DNA from: Myxococcota bacterium
GTDB taxonomy: Bacteria > Myxococcota_A > Polyangia > JAAYKL01
DNA length: 64,000 bases
Reading direction: 5' to 3'
Assembly: GCA_030065855.1 (NCBI GenBank)
Contig: JASJCT010000004.1
Coordinates: 1-64,000, forward strand
The position numbers and the translations under genes were made by a program. Numbering within the stretch: the first letter of the stretch is position 1; each line of letters begins with the position of its first letter. The notes under the pieces were generated by a model. It had not been told where the DNA came from, made no database searches, and saw nothing but the letters and a program-made list of their open reading frames with translations. Below are positions 24,187 through 33,200 of the stretch, piece by piece.

Positions 24187-24510
24187 ATGGTTCGCATACC
24201 AACACATCGAGAACCAACTCACCCGGGCGAAATGCTCCTTGAGGAGTTTTTGCGCCCAATGAACATTACGCAAAGAGAGCTCGCCAAAGCGATTCGTGTA
24301 CCCTACCAGAGGGTCAACGAGATCGTTAATCAGCGACGAGGCATAACTCCCAGCACAGCGCTCAGACTAGCCCGGTTTTTTGGCGTATCAGAAGACTTCT
24401 GGCTCAACCTTCAACTCCGCTGGGACCTGTATCGAGCAAAGCGCAATGAGGCCCAAGAAATAAGCAGGATAAGCCCATTCACAGCTGAGGAACAGCCTGC
24501 TCAACCGTGA
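24187..24510 (+). CDS. higA: HigA-family antitoxin (Xre helix-turn-helix)
   Basis: The 107-residue protein opens THPGEMLLEEFLRPMNITQRELAKAIRVPYQRVNEIVNQRRGITPSTALRLARFFGVSEDFWLNLQ, the HigA/VapI motif: an N-terminal PGE-x(2)-L box, the helix-turn-helix, and a C-terminal FWLNLQ segment. It binds the operon operator and normally neutralises the HigB toxin. The toxin gene upstream is truncated (24055-24165), so this is an orphan antitoxin that may now act only as a regulator. AAGGAGGCGAAA precedes the ATG. Confidence 0.9.
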   Translation: MVRIPTHREPTHPGEMLLEEFLRPMNITQRELAKAIRVPYQRVNEIVNQRRGITPSTALRLARFFGVSEDFWLNLQLRWDLYRAKRNEAQEISRISPFTAEEQPAQP

Positions 24511-24613
24511 GCCCCTCCCACATTCTGTCTACGCCTGACAAGTATCGACGTTGGCATTCGTGTCTTGCCAGGTGATGATTCATCTCCTCCTTGCGGGGAT
24601 TTCTCAGGGGTGG

Positions 24614-27019
24614 TTATTGTCCAGCTGGATGCGGTACGCCTTGAATTGTCTGGTGTCGCTGGCCTCGCTGTTGTGCTCGCGGTGCATGTTTTTTATTGGT
24701 GTCCTTTGCCGACGCCCCGCAAAAAGGGCATGTCTTCCAATTTTTCATCAGCAACACGCCGCAGCCACTGCAGAAGTTGTTGATTTGGAACGAGCAAAAC
24801 GGACAGTATTTAAAATACGCTTCCAGCACAGCATCACAGCCAGGGCAAATCGTCGTCATGATGTTCTGTGGGCCTAACACCCGCAGCACTTCCTCGCAAC
24901 TGGTGACCCCTTCTTTTATTTTCTCCAACCCAGCATCGAGGAGATTCTTCATCCCAGAAGCACGGGCTGTATTAATGATATTCAGCTCACTCTCATTGAT
25001 GGCGATCATTTTTTTGATTTCACTGTTCATCTGAAAGATCTCGAAGATACCAACCCTGCCCGCGTATCCAGTCCCCTTACACTTGCTGCACCCCGTGCCC
25101 TTTTTAGGAGAAAAATCCATTGAATCCCGGTGCAGCTTTAATGCGAGGAGCGTCTCGGTTGAAACCTCATCGTCGACTTTGCAATGCGTACAAATCCGCC
25201 TGAGCAGCCGCTGCGCTACAATGCCGGTCAAGGCTTCATTTATCAGGTACGGTTTGATGCCCAGGTCTCTCAAGCGGGTGATGGTTGTCACTGCGCTGTT
25301 CGTATGAAGGGTGCTCAATACGAGATGGCCGGTCATGGCCGCGTTAAAGGCCACCTCTGCTGTATCTGAATCTCTGATCTCGCCAATCATGATCACATCT
25401 GGATCCTGTCTCAAGATGGCCCGCAAGACCACGGGAAAGTGTAGCCCTATTTTTTCTCGGATGTGGACTTGTTCGGCCATGCCCATGTGGTACTCCACGG
25501 GGTCTTCGATGGTGATGAAGTTCCGATCGTTCGTCGCCACTTCGTTGAGGAGTGAGTAAAGGGTCGTCGTCTTACCGCTGCCAGTGGGCCCGGTCGTGAG
25601 GACAATCCCTTGGGGCTGTTTTACCATTGCCAGCAGGTTCTTTAATTCTTTTGGATTCAGACCCAGGTCTTTTGTCTGTTTAATCGTGGAGGTCCTATCG
25701 AGGATCCGCATCACCACCTTCTCACCGTTAATCGTGGGCAGGATTGAGATACGCATGTCTGCCACCATGATCGAGGTCTTGGCCGTTACCCTGCCGTCTT
25801 GTGGCTTGCGGCGTTCGGCAATGTCGAGGTCGCACATCACCTTGATGCGGGACACCAGGGACGCGTGGACGTGCAGGGGCAAATGAAAGACATCCCGAAG
25901 CAGTCCGTCGATGCGAAACCGCACCCTGACATTGCGTTCCTTAGGCTCGATGTGAATATCTGATGTATGCATCCGAAGTGCGTTGTTCAGGATCGTATTG
26001 ATGATTTTAATCGCCTGTGGCGACGCCTCTTCTTGGATTAGTTCGTTGAGCTCCAGTTCCTCCTCGCCGTCGTCCACCAGGAATTCGATGTTCTCGTGGG
26101 GTTCATTTGGGTCTCCATGAGGGGTATCTCCGTCCAGCACGCTTGAGTCGCCATAAAGGTCTGTTATCCGATCTTTTATATCTTTAATGAAAGCGACGAC
26201 CGGCTTGATCTTAGCACCTGTGATAAAGGAAAGCTCATCGATCTTTGTCACATCTGTGGGATCGCACATGGCCACGGTCAACACATTGCGATGTAGCTTT
26301 AGCGGCACCAATAAGCTTTCTTGGCATACTTTTTGGGGCATCAATGAGGTGAGCTCTTTTAAAATCGGGTAATCCTCAATTGAGATGCACTCAATGCCCA
26401 GAGTTGAAACAACGGCCTGAATCATCGCTGTTTCGTCAATGAGGTTTTGGTCCAGCAGAATTTCAGGCAGCATACGGCCGGTTTCCCTCTGCTTGGCCAG
26501 GGCATGCTCCAAGTTCTCTGCTGCAATGATATCAGCGTCGACCAGGATCTTTCCCAGACGGCTATTGTGCTGGGTGACAAACCGGGAAAGCTTGGCGATT
26601 TCCCACTTCTGCTTTTCGTTCGCGGACTTAAGCGCTTCGTTTTCTTGTGTGAGTTCCCATTGTTCAAGTGCCAGTTTCACGGTGAGCCTAAGCTCTTCTT
26701 TGTTGGCAGGCTTGGTAATGAACCGGTAGACCGCACCGCTATTTATTGCCTGCATCACAGCGCTGATATCCGAGCATCCAGTGAGCATGATGCGAATTGT
26801 TTCGGGGTATTTACTGAGGACCCTGCTGAGGAATTCTGCCCCGTTCATGTCTGGCATTTGGAAATCAGATATCACCACGTGGGCAGGATCCTTTGCTAAT
26901 ATCTGGAGGCCTGCTGCACCGGATTGTGCAGTGATGATGTTGTAGTTTTTATTGCGCAAGGTACGCCGCATAGCGGTGAGCACGTTCTTTTCATCATCAA
27001 CGCATAGTATCGTGTACAT
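24614..27019 (-). CDS. REC-GspE/PilB ATPase with C-terminal zinc ribbon
   Basis: The roughly 801-residue protein (start at 27019; a TTG 21 nt upstream also fits and neither has a clear ribosome-binding site) begins with a receiver domain (CVDDEKNVLTAM; phospho-Asp in VISDFQMPDMNG; Lys in FITKPANK). A T2SSE N-terminal region (about 160-330) follows, then the secretion ATPase core (330-680): Asp box SDIHIEPKERNVRVRFRIDG, Walker A GPTGSGKTTT, Walker B IMIGEIRDSDTAEVAF, His box TLHTN and the zinc loop CTHC...CSKC. A zinc-finger tail has CPGCDAVL, CPFCS and CSGCGVLL, CPFCGA. It could power type IV pilus or type II secretion extension, controlled by phosphorylation. It directly follows the hydrolase gene at 27055. 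Confidence 0.9.
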   Translation of the reverse strand: MYTILCVDDEKNVLTAMRRTLRNKNYNIITAQSGAAGLQILAKDPAHVVISDFQMPDMNGAEFLSRVLSKYPETIRIMLTGCSDISAVMQAINSGAVYRFITKPANKEELRLTVKLALEQWELTQENEALKSANEKQKWEIAKLSRFVTQHNSRLGKILVDADIIAAENLEHALAKQRETGRMLPEILLDQNLIDETAMIQAVVSTLGIECISIEDYPILKELTSLMPQKVCQESLLVPLKLHRNVLTVAMCDPTDVTKIDELSFITGAKIKPVVAFIKDIKDRITDLYGDSSVLDGDTPHGDPNEPHENIEFLVDDGEEELELNELIQEEASPQAIKIINTILNNALRMHTSDIHIEPKERNVRVRFRIDGLLRDVFHLPLHVHASLVSRIKVMCDLDIAERRKPQDGRVTAKTSIMVADMRISILPTINGEKVVMRILDRTSTIKQTKDLGLNPKELKNLLAMVKQPQGIVLTTGPTGSGKTTTLYSLLNEVATNDRNFITIEDPVEYHMGMAEQVHIREKIGLHFPVVLRAILRQDPDVIMIGEIRDSDTAEVAFNAAMTGHLVLSTLHTNSAVTTITRLRDLGIKPYLINEALTGIVAQRLLRRICTHCKVDDEVSTETLLALKLHRDSMDFSPKKGTGCSKCKGTGYAGRVGIFEIFQMNSEIKKMIAINESELNIINTARASGMKNLLDAGLEKIKEGVTSCEEVLRVLGPQNIMTTICPGCDAVLEAYFKYCPFCSFQINNFCSGCGVLLMKNWKTCPFCGASAKDTNKKHAPRAQQRGQRHQTIQGVPHPAGQ

Positions 27020-27054
27020 AGAAGAAGTATGACGCACCAATTAAATAGTACAAA

Positions 27055-27741
27055 CTATATGCCGCTCCACTTAATAACCTCATCCATCCAAACCCGATAC
27101 GGCTTATACAGAAGGCCGTGCCCCAGTCCCATTTGGGTGACGATGCTCTTAGACTTTCCGATGCCTTTTGACGAAAAGAATAATTCGGGCGAGCTCGGCA
27201 TTTTATCGCTCTCATCGTAAATGGATAAGATGTCTCCATAGAGCTCTATCTGTTGCTTTCTATACTGCATCTCGAATAAACCTGCCAAGAACACGAATTT
27301 CACGTCTCGATTTTTCAAATTACTAGATACTTTAGCAGCGATCATCCCGCCTTTTGACGCACCAACAACGGTGATTTGTTTTGCCGGCACCTGTTTGGCG
27401 AGCAAAAACTCAATCCATTCAATGACTTTTTGAGAGTATTTTTCGATGTCTGTATCCTTTTCGCGAATCTCACTGATCGTGACAAACCCTTGCTCAGAAA
27501 GTTCTTGGACAATTTTTCTGTACTCATAGGTGCCATATTCTTGACTAACTGGCATGCCGTCCGATCCTTCCACTATCTTCCCGTGAAGATAGAACAGATA
27601 ATACCTAGCCGGATCGGGATTCTGTGGAAGTGCACTCAAATGACTGTTCATGGTACTGTTTTGTTCGGGCTTCGAGCTTTTACAAGCATTCAAGAGCAGC
27701 ACAGCAATGAATATGAAAATATACAAATTCTTGAGATTCAT
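27055..27741 (-). CDS. Lipoprotein alpha/beta hydrolase
   Basis: The 228-residue protein has a lipoprotein signal (IFIAVLLLNAC) and hydrolase motifs: strand YYLFYLHGK, the nucleophile elbow VVGASKGG, the acid candidate IYDESDKM and the His MGLGHGLLY. Ser, Asp and His are spaced as in small esterases. The substrate is unknown. The DNA is AT-rich. The stop is 36 nt from the start of the REC-GspE gene on the same strand, so they might be co-transcribed. Confidence 0.75.
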   Translation of the reverse strand: MNLKNLYIFIFIAVLLLNACKSSKPEQNSTMNSHLSALPQNPDPARYYLFYLHGKIVEGSDGMPVSQEYGTYEYRKIVQELSEQGFVTISEIREKDTDIEKYSQKVIEWIEFLLAKQVPAKQITVVGASKGGMIAAKVSSNLKNRDVKFVFLAGLFEMQYRKQQIELYGDILSIYDESDKMPSSPELFFSSKGIGKSKSIVTQMGLGHGLLYKPYRVWMDEVIKWSGI

Positions 27742-28076
27742 TTTTCCTCCTCTCTAGCTCGATGCCTCATACGCATGTTGACGCGTCCGAGTACGAGTGA
27801 CTCAGAATACTTTCGCGCTTGCACAGCAGTCAATTGGAAACACAATTTTTATAGCAAACCATCAACAAAAGGGGGGAACGATGATTTTCCGTATCCGTGC
27901 GATACTGTCTAAACGCAACACTCGATACCAAGATCAACTGCAATGGCCTAGAGATTGACGGCGCTGCCACAGGGTATCACAATTGCGCATGGCCACCTAT
28001 CGGTTATAAAAATGGATATCCCCAAAGCGTCACCCACCCGGTCGAAAGGCGGATGCAGTGAGAAGAAATTCGGATT
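27742..28076 (+). other. Gene-poor stretch with a possible decayed frame
   Basis: No clear gene is present. AAGGGGGGAACG precedes an ATG at 27881 that opens a 25-codon frame ending at 27958. In another frame, open from 27885, the translation runs to a TGA at 28056-28058 (ending THPVERRMQ). The same frame then continues, after this stop, straight into the 28077-28454 frame. This could be a decayed longer gene interrupted by a TGA, or two unrelated small frames. I see nothing else of note. Confidence 0.35.
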
Positions 28077-28454
28077 GTGGTCACGCGACCCGAGCGACCC
28101 ACACAAACATATACTTACCAGTTGTTTGCAGAGATGCCGCCTGTTCCCGGAGGCATCGTGGGGCGAGAGATGGCCGACTATTTAAAAGCCACCCGCTATT
28201 TCCTTCAGACGCAAATGATGCAAACGCCGACGCAACCCCCAAGTCCTCACGTACCACCGCCGAGAAATACGCCATTGCAGCGCATCTTTATGGGTACCGG
28301 AGATAATCTGGGGGTGGAAACTGTGAATTTCGCTTTTGTCGTCGGTGAATTCTGCATTTTGTACCCGGTCTCCATTGATGAGGACAACAGTCTCTTTAAC
28401 ACCCTAAAAGAGGTCACGATGCAACTCGTAGGCGCGCTGGTCCTGGTGATGTAA
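28077..28454 (+). CDS. Hypothetical protein, translationally coupled to the next gene
   Basis: The GTG-started frame encodes 125 residues. It contains the segment QLFAEMPPVPGGIVGREMADYLKATRYF, a Pro-rich linker (TPTQPPSPHVPPPRNTP), and a hydrophobic-ending tail (EVTMQLVGALVLVM). No family was recognised and the true start is unclear: no good ribosome-binding site, and an in-frame TGA lies 19 nt upstream. Its stop overlaps the ATG of 28454-29692 (TAATG), which argues that the two products act together. Confidence is moderate because of the uncertain start. Confidence 0.5.
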   Translation: MVTRPERPTQTYTYQLFAEMPPVPGGIVGREMADYLKATRYFLQTQMMQTPTQPPSPHVPPPRNTPLQRIFMGTGDNLGVETVNFAFVVGEFCILYPVSIDEDNSLFNTLKEVTMQLVGALVLVM

Positions 28455-29692
28455 TGCCATCCAAACAAAACACGCAAAAACAACAAGACGCCCAACAGTT
28501 CCTGATCGATATGCTGGCGGACGATCATTTTGGTGAGCAGCTAGCAAAATCAGCAGCAGATGGGGACATCCCACGCCTCAAAGACCTGGTTGCAAAAAAA
28601 CTTCAGGGGCTGGATCCCACGGCATTGTCCAATGCCGTAACCCAGTTGAGTGCCAGTCATCTCGACCTTTGGGTGGGTCGGTACGAGACACAGATCGAAA
28701 TTCAAGGGAACTGGCAGGACGCGGGTTACCTGAGTATCTCCAAAACCCAATCCGTGGCCTTGACCCTCGATGTCCTTCAATCTGCCGGGCGTCCCATCAC
28801 CAACAACGTGCTCAATGGGGCTACTTTTGAGGACAATACACTGTCATGGGCGTTCATTGAAGGTGCGCACCACAATAATACAGCTGGCCATATCACATTC
28901 ACTGATGGCATTCATGAAGGCGCGACCCCGCAAGATACGTTCTCGGGTACGCTGAGGCTCCTGGTGGATCCTGCAGACCATTACAAAGTAACCACATCAG
29001 GTGAACTGTGGGAGCATTTACCCGAAACATATCAGGGGCAGTTTACGGATTTCGGTTTGGGGGAATTGACAGAAGACATCTTGATTCAGTTGATCAAGGC
29101 TGCTGAGAGCAAGTCTCCAACCCCGGAAGAGGGTGAAGACTTCTTTGATCACGTCTTGGTGGTTACCGGCCCCATCAAGGGAACAAAGGGGTATTTTCCG
29201 CGCGCCCGCATGGCGCGATTGGCAGAGGCGCGTCCGACTGATCCCTATGGGTTTAAAGGTAAAATTCCCAAGGAAGAGCACACCTGTTCGTCTGGCGAAG
29301 AGACGAATATCTGGGAGATCATCGGCAAGATCGAAACAGCGCTGAGTCTGTGTGCTTTGGTTGCTATGGCCATTAAGAAGTGCATTGATAGGTACCGCGC
29401 GAGGATGGCGAGATATCGCATTGCACCGGCTCAGGAGCAAGAGATGATCCAACTCGGCCACGAGCAAGCCCAGGAAATCGGCGAGGCAGCCCAAGAGGAA
29501 GCTGTGGCGGACGATGAGGAGGACCTTGGCGAAGGCATGGAAGCTGTTGAAGAAAACCTGGAACTCGAAGCGCCGGTTGCTTCTGGTGCTGAAGTGGTCG
29601 CAGCTGAAAGCGCTGAACAAGCAGTGATCGAAGGAGAGGCAGAGTCAGAACTGGCCGAAGATGTGGTCGAGGTTGCAGAAGAAACCATTTAA
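28454..29692 (+). CDS. Hypothetical protein with acidic C-terminus
   Basis: The 412-residue protein has an N-terminal helical part (AQQFLIDMLADDHFGEQLAK), a central region with beta-type segments (LWVGRYETQIEIQGNWQDAGYLSISKTQS; HITFTDGIHEGATPQDTFSG), a possible membrane or amphipathic stretch at about 295-310 (IETALSLCALVAMAIKKC), and a Glu/Ala-rich acidic tail of about 80 residues. Three conserved-looking Cys are present (CSSGEE, LCALVA, KKCIDR). I do not recognise the family. The start overlaps the stop of the preceding gene. A role in a two-protein complex is plausible but unproven. Confidence 0.6.
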   Translation: MPSKQNTQKQQDAQQFLIDMLADDHFGEQLAKSAADGDIPRLKDLVAKKLQGLDPTALSNAVTQLSASHLDLWVGRYETQIEIQGNWQDAGYLSISKTQSVALTLDVLQSAGRPITNNVLNGATFEDNTLSWAFIEGAHHNNTAGHITFTDGIHEGATPQDTFSGTLRLLVDPADHYKVTTSGELWEHLPETYQGQFTDFGLGELTEDILIQLIKAAESKSPTPEEGEDFFDHVLVVTGPIKGTKGYFPRARMARLAEARPTDPYGFKGKIPKEEHTCSSGEETNIWEIIGKIETALSLCALVAMAIKKCIDRYRARMARYRIAPAQEQEMIQLGHEQAQEIGEAAQEEAVADDEEDLGEGMEAVEENLELEAPVASGAEVVAAESAEQAVIEGEAESELAEDVVEVAEETI

Positions 29693-29748
29693 ATTTCCAG
29701 ATATTCATCGAAGCGTCCGGTCCATACCGGCATCGCGCTTGGGGCCGT

Positions 29749-29790
29749 CAGGCTAATCAACGATACAATTCCTTAAGGCGGTGGGGTCTG
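29749..29790 (+). repeat. Duplicated 3'-end fragment of the methyltransferase gene
   Basis: This segment (from CAGGCTAATCAACGATACAA to GTGGGGTCTG) matches 38958-39000 with about three differences. The second location encodes the last residues and stop of the methyltransferase (QTPTALRDCIVE). One base is missing here, so the frame is lost. It is a remnant of a duplicated or recombined gene next to transposon debris. Confidence 0.6.
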
Positions 29791-29856
29791 GTTGCGTTCT
29801 GCTTCCCGCGTTCGTTTCTCTGCGTCGGTTTTCATCTTCTGAACCGGCCGCCATAG

Positions 29857-30009
29857 GGCAGCCGTGGCAAGATGAGCGCCGTCGCGACCATCACCGAACG
29901 TGCTTTTATCAAACGATACCTCGACAGGGTGGGGCTTTCCTCCGACATTCCCGAGATCAAACCAACCAGAGCCACAAAAGGTATTCAGAATTCAATGAAT
30001 AGCGCATAA
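29857..30009 (+). pseudogene. Possible C-terminal remnant of an IS91-type transposase
   Basis: The 46-codon frame from ATG 29872 reads MSAVATITERAFIKRYLDRV, then VGLSSDIPEIKPTRA. In IS91-type transposases the C-terminus has a pattern like M-x-V-I-A-x-I-x-(D/E)-x-A-V-I-x-x-I-L. A stop codon lies at 29854-29856, and only the last part is present. The assignment is from memory of the motif, so it is tentative. A related short sequence (GAATTCAATNAATAGC) also occurs at about 34880-34896. Confidence 0.4.
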
Positions 30010-30189
30010 AATAATGGCAGCGTCATGCTGACGCCCATGGCTACAGATCAGGATATTTCGAAAATCTTGGGAATTAGCACCCTGTTGGGCAAGATTGAGG
30101 AAAGAAAAAGCTAACGACAGATAGCATTTATTCGGCTATACACATCACTCAACGATCTCTCTCGACCCTAAAAGCACATATGAAATGAA

Positions 30190-30218
30190 TTGTAATAGCG
30201 GCAAATTACTGATATTCT
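30190..30218 (+). promoter_or_regulatory. Putative promoter of the giant lipoprotein gene
   Basis: TTGTAA (30190-30195) and TATTCT (30213-30218) are 17 nt apart, about 48 nt before the ATG at 30266. The match is moderate. The intergenic stretch 30010-30189 contains a small hairpin (GCGTCA-TGC-TGACGC, near 30020) and no gene beyond a 25-codon frame at 30038-30115. Confidence 0.4.
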
Positions 30219-30265
30219 AATTGAGTTTTCAAATCGTCGGGATACATAATGATCAGGAGGTTGGC

Positions 30266-33200
30266 ATGGGAATTCTCAAAATTTTGTTTTTATCACTAGT
30301 ATTATTAGGCATTTTTGTAGGATGCGGAGACGACGATTCAGATACTGGTACTGACTCTACAACAGATGCTGGCACTGATACTGATGCCGATGTTGACACT
30401 GACACCGATACGGACACTGACACCGATACGGACACTGACACCGATACGGACACTGACACCGATACGGACACTGACACCGATACGGACACTGACACCGATA
30501 CGGACACGGATACCGATACGGACACGGATACCGATACGGACACCGATACCGATACGGACACTGATACCGATACGGACACGGATACCGATACGGACACTGA
30601 TACCGATACGGACACTGATACCGATACGGACACGGATACCGATACGGACACGGATACCGATACGGACACTGATACCGATACGGACACGGATACCGATACG
30701 GACACCGATACGGACACTGATACAGAAACTGACACCGATACGGACACTGATACAGAAACTGACACCGATACGGACACTGATACAGAAACTGACACCGATA
30801 CGGAGATTGATACTGATACCGATACGGAGACTGAAACTGACACCGATACCGAGATTGATACGGAGACTGATACTGATACCGATACGGAGACTGATACTGA
30901 TACCGATACGGAGACTGACACTGACACCGATACAGAGACTGATACTAGTAGCGATATCCCACCTGAGATTACTAGCACTCCAGAAACGTCTGTTTTCTTA
31001 AATTCCAATTACACCTATGTAGTCGTCGCAACTGGAACACCCGAGCCAACTATCCAGGTATCAGGCAATTTGCCCCCCGGTATCACGTTCAATGGAACTG
31101 ATACTATTTCAGGCGTACCCACTGAATCGGGCACTTTCACTGGGATTACCGTCACGGCGTCCAACGGAATTGATCCAGATGCGACACAAATCTTTTCAAT
31201 CGAGGTAAAAGAGGCGGCGATTTATATCGAAGATATAAGTCATCCAGAAGGTGATGCCGATGTAACCGTTTTTTCATTTCCAGTAACGCTGGAATCGGCT
31301 GCGCCGTACACAGTGACTGTCGATTGGTCTATTGAATCAGAAACTGCGAAACCGGATGAGGATTACACGGATGACAGTGGTACCTTGACCTTCGAACCAG
31401 GCGAAACACTTCAGGAGATAACCATTGCAGTTACTGGTGATACAGATTGTGAAAGCTATGAGGTTTTTCAGGTAGTCTTGGAGAATCCAGTGAACGCCAG
31501 GATTACGGATGGGAGGGGAGAAGGCTTCATAGAAAATGACGATGGTGAAGTTCTTCGCGTTGACTGGACGGTAGTGTCCTCAGGTAACGGCCTGTCATGG
31601 CCTGGCGCGTATAAAACAATCCAAGAAGCCGTAGATGCAGCTAGTTTGCTTTATCCCTGTGCTGAGATTTGGGTGGCTAAAGGGACTTACAACAATGGGA
31701 GTGGAACTGGACCAGTTCTGGAAATGAAGGATAACATACATCTTTATGGTGGATTTGAGGGCTATGATGATGGTAACGGTTCACAGGAGACCATTCTACA
31801 GGAACGTGATTGGTCCAATAACATTGCATCACTAGATGGAGAAGAGAACGCTTTCCATGTTGTCTTGGGCGCAAGTTATAGTACATTGGATGGATTCACG
31901 ATAACCAGAGGAAATGCCGAGAGTGAGAATGAAATAGAACGATGTGGTGGCGGGATGTACAATGATAATATTTCAGAACTTTTGGTGGCTAACTGTACAT
32001 TTGTCGAGAACAATGCTCGTGCATACAATTCAGATAGTAGGGCCGCCGGGGGAGGAATGTGTAACAATAGCGCAGTATTAGTGATTAGAGATAGTACATT
32101 TCTAAGAAATTTGTCGTATGCCGGAAATACTTGTCGTACCTCTGTCGGCGGCGGACTATACAACAGTTATTCCAATGTTCAACTAGCAAACTGTTTATTT
32201 GAGCGCAATAGAGTTGATGGTGTCGAAGGTGCGTATACTTACGGTGGCGGCGTCTACAATACTAACTCAGAACTATACGCTTCGGAATGTACTTTTTCCC
32301 TGAATGATGCTGAGAGTCCTTTACATCGCAGCCCTGCTAGGGGCGGTGGCATGTATATTCACGAATCTTCACCAGTACTGAATGATTGTGTATTTTATAG
32401 AAATTCAGCAGATACTTATGGTGGTGGGATGTATATTTCAGAGGAATCTTCCCCGTTCTTGTCAAACTGTATCTTTGAAAGAAATAGAACGAATAATAGT
32501 GATTCAGCTGCAGGAGGCCTGTACAACTCTGGGAGTACAACATTGACCAACTGCTCATTCCTCGAAAACAGCGCCAATGATTACGAGGGTAGAGGCGGCG
32601 GTGTCTCGAACGATGGAACCTCGACTAGTTTTACTGATTGTCTCTTCGAGGGAAACACTGCGCAGTATAGAGGCGGTGGCATTGACAACGCTGCACATGA
32701 TACAGTTTTTACAAACTGCATTTTTAGAAATAATAGAGTTGATTCACAATATGGTTCTGGTTTAGGCGGCGGGTTGCATAATATCGGTGTTGATATAGAA
32801 ATAAACAGCTGTCAGTTCTACAATAATTACGCCCACAGGAATGGTGGTGGTCTATATAATTATAGATCTTCACCGACGCTGAAGAATTGCACGTTTGAAG
32901 GAAATACAGCTGTACGCAATGGTGGCGCTATTGGTAATTGGGAATCGTCACCAATAATTGATAATACATTATTTATACAAAATGAAACTGCAATCCACAA
33001 TTGGAATTCGTCGCCAGGGTTTGCTAACTGTTCTTTTATTGAGAATTATGGTGGGGCAGTACATAATCTTAATACATCGACGCCAGAGTTTATAAACTGT
33101 CTTTTTGAAAATAATACCGGAAATATTGGTGGCGGCATGTACAACGCAGAGGAATCCTCTCCCGTGCTGATTGGATGTGAATTCATTTCTAATTCAGCAC

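Noticed and set aside
28454..28600. Nif11-type RiPP leader at the start of the 412-residue protein
   Set aside because: AQQFLIDMLADDHFGEQLAK is only faintly similar. The protein continues for 360 residues with no Gly-Gly cleavage site, and no modification enzymes are near.
29018..29620. 200-codon reverse frame opposite the acidic protein gene
   Set aside because: It is a shadow arising from the Glu/Ala-rich codon pattern (GAA/GCT) of the sense gene; no start site was seen.
30371..30944. CRISPR-like array
   Set aside because: The units are 6-12 bp without unique spacers and encode protein, so it is a microsatellite.
30253..31008. Reverse-strand frame encoding a long Ser-Val repeat
   Set aside because: It is the antisense of the Thr-Asp microsatellite. 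Any frame through a stop-free hexamer repeat stays open, and there is no ribosome-binding site or other support.
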